A DNA stretch of 8,121 nucleotides. It comes from Candidatus Aminicenantota bacterium (GTDB lineage Bacteria; Acidobacteriota; Aminicenantia; Aminicenantales; Aminicenantaceae). Location: the NCBI GenBank assembly GCA_004378665.1, contig SOIA01000366.1:1-8121 (forward strand). Reading direction: 5' to 3'. Positions 6,642 to 8,121 of this stretch are shown piece after piece. The translations under genes and the position numbers were made by a program. Every line of letters starts with the position of its first letter. The stretch's first letter is position 1. The notes below the pieces were generated by a model. The model searched no databases. It was not told the DNA's origin and was given only the letters and a program-made list of their open reading frames with translations.

Positions 6642-7907
6642 TCAGAGGGCTCTTCCACAACAATTCTTGTATTTTTCTCCGCTGCCGCAGGGACAGGGAT
6701 CATTCCGTCCGATCTTTTTCTTGCTTCCGGAACCAGACCCAAGATCCACAGCACGGTTCAAACCGTCGAGATACTGCCGACGTTTCCATTCATCAGCCAG
6801 CTTTTTCAGCGTCGCATCCGCATGCTTAAGAAAAATCTTATATGAGGAGCATAAATGATTTAATGTCCTGTCGTCGGGATTGTGGAGGCGGTCTTTTGTG
6901 CATCCTCCCCGACAATAACGCAACCACTGACATTCCCGGCACTCCTCGGGAAGCGTGGCCTTCAATCGACCAAAATCTCTTTGCTTTTCAGAATTGAGCA
7001 GAGTCCTCAAGTCGTCCTTCATCACATTCCCGAGCTTCCATTCCGGCTCTACGAAAAAATCACAGGAATACACGTCCCCGTTATGCTCCACAACCACGTA
7101 CACTCCGCACTCCTCCAGCAGCGTGCACTCCGGCGGAGGTAATCCCACATAGTGAAAAAACACAGAGTCAAAAAAACGAATGGAAGTCGACGGCATATCA
7201 TCGGCAAAATCAGCCAGCCATAAATCAAACACCGTGCAGAGGAATTCACCGTATTTTTCGGGGGGAACCGAGAAAGGCGCGGATTGATCCGGGTTGCGGG
7301 AATCGGTCTCTACGCAGGGGATGAACTGCATATAGTTCAGTCCGATCGACTTCAGGTATTCGTAGATCTCCTCTGGATACTTAACCGAACAATCATTCAC
7401 AACAGCCAGAGCATTGACCTCAACTCCTGTATCTAAAAGAAGCCTGGCTTTATCGACAACTCTGGACCAGGAGCCTTTACCGTTCCGCATCAAGCGATAA
7501 TGGTCATGGACATGCTCAGGGCCGTCGATGGATAAACCGACCAAAAATTTGTATTCTTTTAAAAATTCAGCCCATTGTTTGTCTATTAAAAGCCCGTTGG
7601 TCTGCAGCCCATTTCCGACGACATGACCGTGGCCGAATTTTTTCTGGAACTCGACTGCTCTCTCAAAAAAAGGCAGGCCCATCAACGTGGGCTCGCCTCC
7701 CTGCCAGCCGAATGAAACTTCCTGCCGGCTCTGCCCCATGACCTTCCTGATCATTTCCTGTAGGATTTCCTCGCTCATGCGGTGAGATTTGATGCCGGAA
7801 AACAGCACGGATTTCTCGAGATAAAAGCAGTAAGTGCAGGCCATATTGCAGTCCGGTCCCGCGGGCTTCACCAGGACTGAATTTAGTCTTTTCTCTCGAG
7901 AATTCAT
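6642..7907 (-). CDS. Anaerobic sulfatase-maturating enzyme (radical SAM/SPASM) with C-terminal SEC-C motif
   Basis: A radical SAM dehydrogenase that oxidises the active-site Cys or Ser of type I sulfatases to formylglycine without oxygen, in the cytoplasm before export. Numbering from the ATG at 7907 (421 residues): the CX3CX2C cluster is C20, C24, C27 in KPAGPDCNMACTYCFYLEK, followed by the SAM-binding GWQGGEPTLMG. The SPASM region carries C261, C267, C282, C323, C326, C332, C336 and C353, the eight Cys expected for two auxiliary [4Fe-4S] clusters. D283 in YSCDFFVEP matches the proposed catalytic base. Residues about 399-418 (IGRNDPCPCGSGEKYKNCCG) form a SEC-C zinc motif, C405, C407, C416 and C417, joined by a Gly/Ser/Lys-rich linker. 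A TTG at 7934 could add nine residues; the ATG is preferred because its product begins at the usual family position, though neither start has a good SD. The adjacent sulfatase, 41 bp upstream, is the obvious client. Confidence 0.94.
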   Translation of the reverse strand: MNSREKRLNSVLVKPAGPDCNMACTYCFYLEKSVLFSGIKSHRMSEEILQEMIRKVMGQSRQEVSFGWQGGEPTLMGLPFFERAVEFQKKFGHGHVVGNGLQTNGLLIDKQWAEFLKEYKFLVGLSIDGPEHVHDHYRLMRNGKGSWSRVVDKARLLLDTGVEVNALAVVNDCSVKYPEEIYEYLKSIGLNYMQFIPCVETDSRNPDQSAPFSVPPEKYGEFLCTVFDLWLADFADDMPSTSIRFFDSVFFHYVGLPPPECTLLEECGVYVVVEHNGDVYSCDFFVEPEWKLGNVMKDDLRTLLNSEKQRDFGRLKATLPEECRECQWLRYCRGGCTKDRLHNPDDRTLNHLCSSYKIFLKHADATLKKLADEWKRRQYLDGLNRAVDLGSGSGSKKKIGRNDPCPCGSGEKYKNCCGRAL

Positions 7908-7948
7908 CAAACTGAGTCTTAATTTATAGAACAATACAAGCGGATTGT

Positions 7949-8121
7949 CTATTCTGCATCGGGATCATAATCAGGATTCTTCCTCGGCAGTTTCGCTCCC
8001 GTATCTTTAATCCAGGCGCTCAGATCCGCGTCAAGCTCCTTGACCTTTCCAGGTATCAATTCGGAAAGCTCGTCTTCTTCACTCAAATCCTCTTTCACAT
8101 AAAACAGCTCGAACGGTTTGC
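7949..8121 (-). CDS. C-terminal end of a type I sulfatase (5' part beyond window)
   Basis: The last 56 codons of a gene entering from the right edge on the - strand. The translation includes PFELFYVKEDLSEEDELSEL, then KVKELDADLSAWIKDTGAKL and PRKNPDYDPDAE before the TAG at 7949-7951. This is the characteristic tail of formylglycine sulfatases: an ELYNL-type strand, an acidic 'expected losses' segment, a helix with a Trp, and a GAxLPxxNPxYDP-like end. Such enzymes hydrolyse sulfate esters on polysaccharides or other sugars. The active-site C/S-x-P-x-R signature, metal ligands and any signal peptide lie outside the window, so substrate class and Cys/Ser type cannot be determined. The anSME gene immediately downstream strongly supports the call. 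Confidence 0.82.
   Translation of the reverse strand, partial: KPFELFYVKEDLSEEDELSELIPGKVKELDADLSAWIKDTGAKLPRKNPDYDPDAE

Noticed and set aside
6657..6720. Possible separate small zinc-motif gene (SEC-C) at the end of anSME
   Set aside because: The motif is in frame with the maturase, with no stop, and is joined by a Gly/Ser linker, so it is a C-terminal domain.
1..8121. tRNA, CRISPR, insertion sequence or phage attachment features
   Set aside because: No cloverleaf, regularly spaced repeats, transposase frame or paired terminal repeats were seen. The window is almost fully explained by ordinary protein genes.

Overview
The window looks like accessory chromosome from an anaerobic, glycan-degrading bacterium. 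Base composition is moderate. Strong Shine-Dalgarno sequences (for example AAAGGAGG before the beta-galactosidase) argue against Bacteroidota, which rarely use them. An oxygen-independent sulfatase-maturing radical SAM enzyme, an exported LacZ-type beta-galactosidase and a NusG-II/ApbE pair would suit an anaerobic spirochaete, a Lentisphaerota/Kiritimatiellota-type member of the PVC group, or a related lineage. This placement is an inference; no taxonomic marker is present.

Left part, + strand (1-1608): the 3' part of a gene whose product ends in a NusG-II domain overlaps apbE, which encodes a membrane-anchored FAD:protein FMN transferase. Such pairs normally serve extracytoplasmic flavin/electron-transfer systems. 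The target flavoprotein is not in the window.

Middle and right, - strand (1663-8121): reading right to left, the genes are the 3' end of a sulfatase, an anaerobic sulfatase-maturating enzyme (anSME) with a C-terminal SEC-C zinc motif, a large exported GH2 beta-galactosidase, and a rhamnulokinase (rhaB). All four point the same way. Gaps are 41, 201 and 56 bp, so they may form one or two transcription units. Together they suggest use of a sulfated, galactose- and rhamnose-containing polysaccharide: anSME activates the sulfatase, sulfate is removed, the beta-galactosidase releases galactose, and RhaB phosphorylates rhamnulose inside the cell. The converging apbE and rhaB genes are 54 bp apart with a small inverted repeat between them.

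The only sizeable non-coding stretch is 6441-6641, upstream of the beta-galactosidase. It holds a strong RBS, a distant 7-nt sequence exactly complementary to that RBS, paired T7 tracts and a 10-bp palindrome. No RNA gene, CRISPR array, insertion sequence or integration site was recognised. Most content belongs to known families. The less ordinary points are the extended NusG-II protein, the anSME-SEC-C fusion and the possible anti-Shine-Dalgarno leader.
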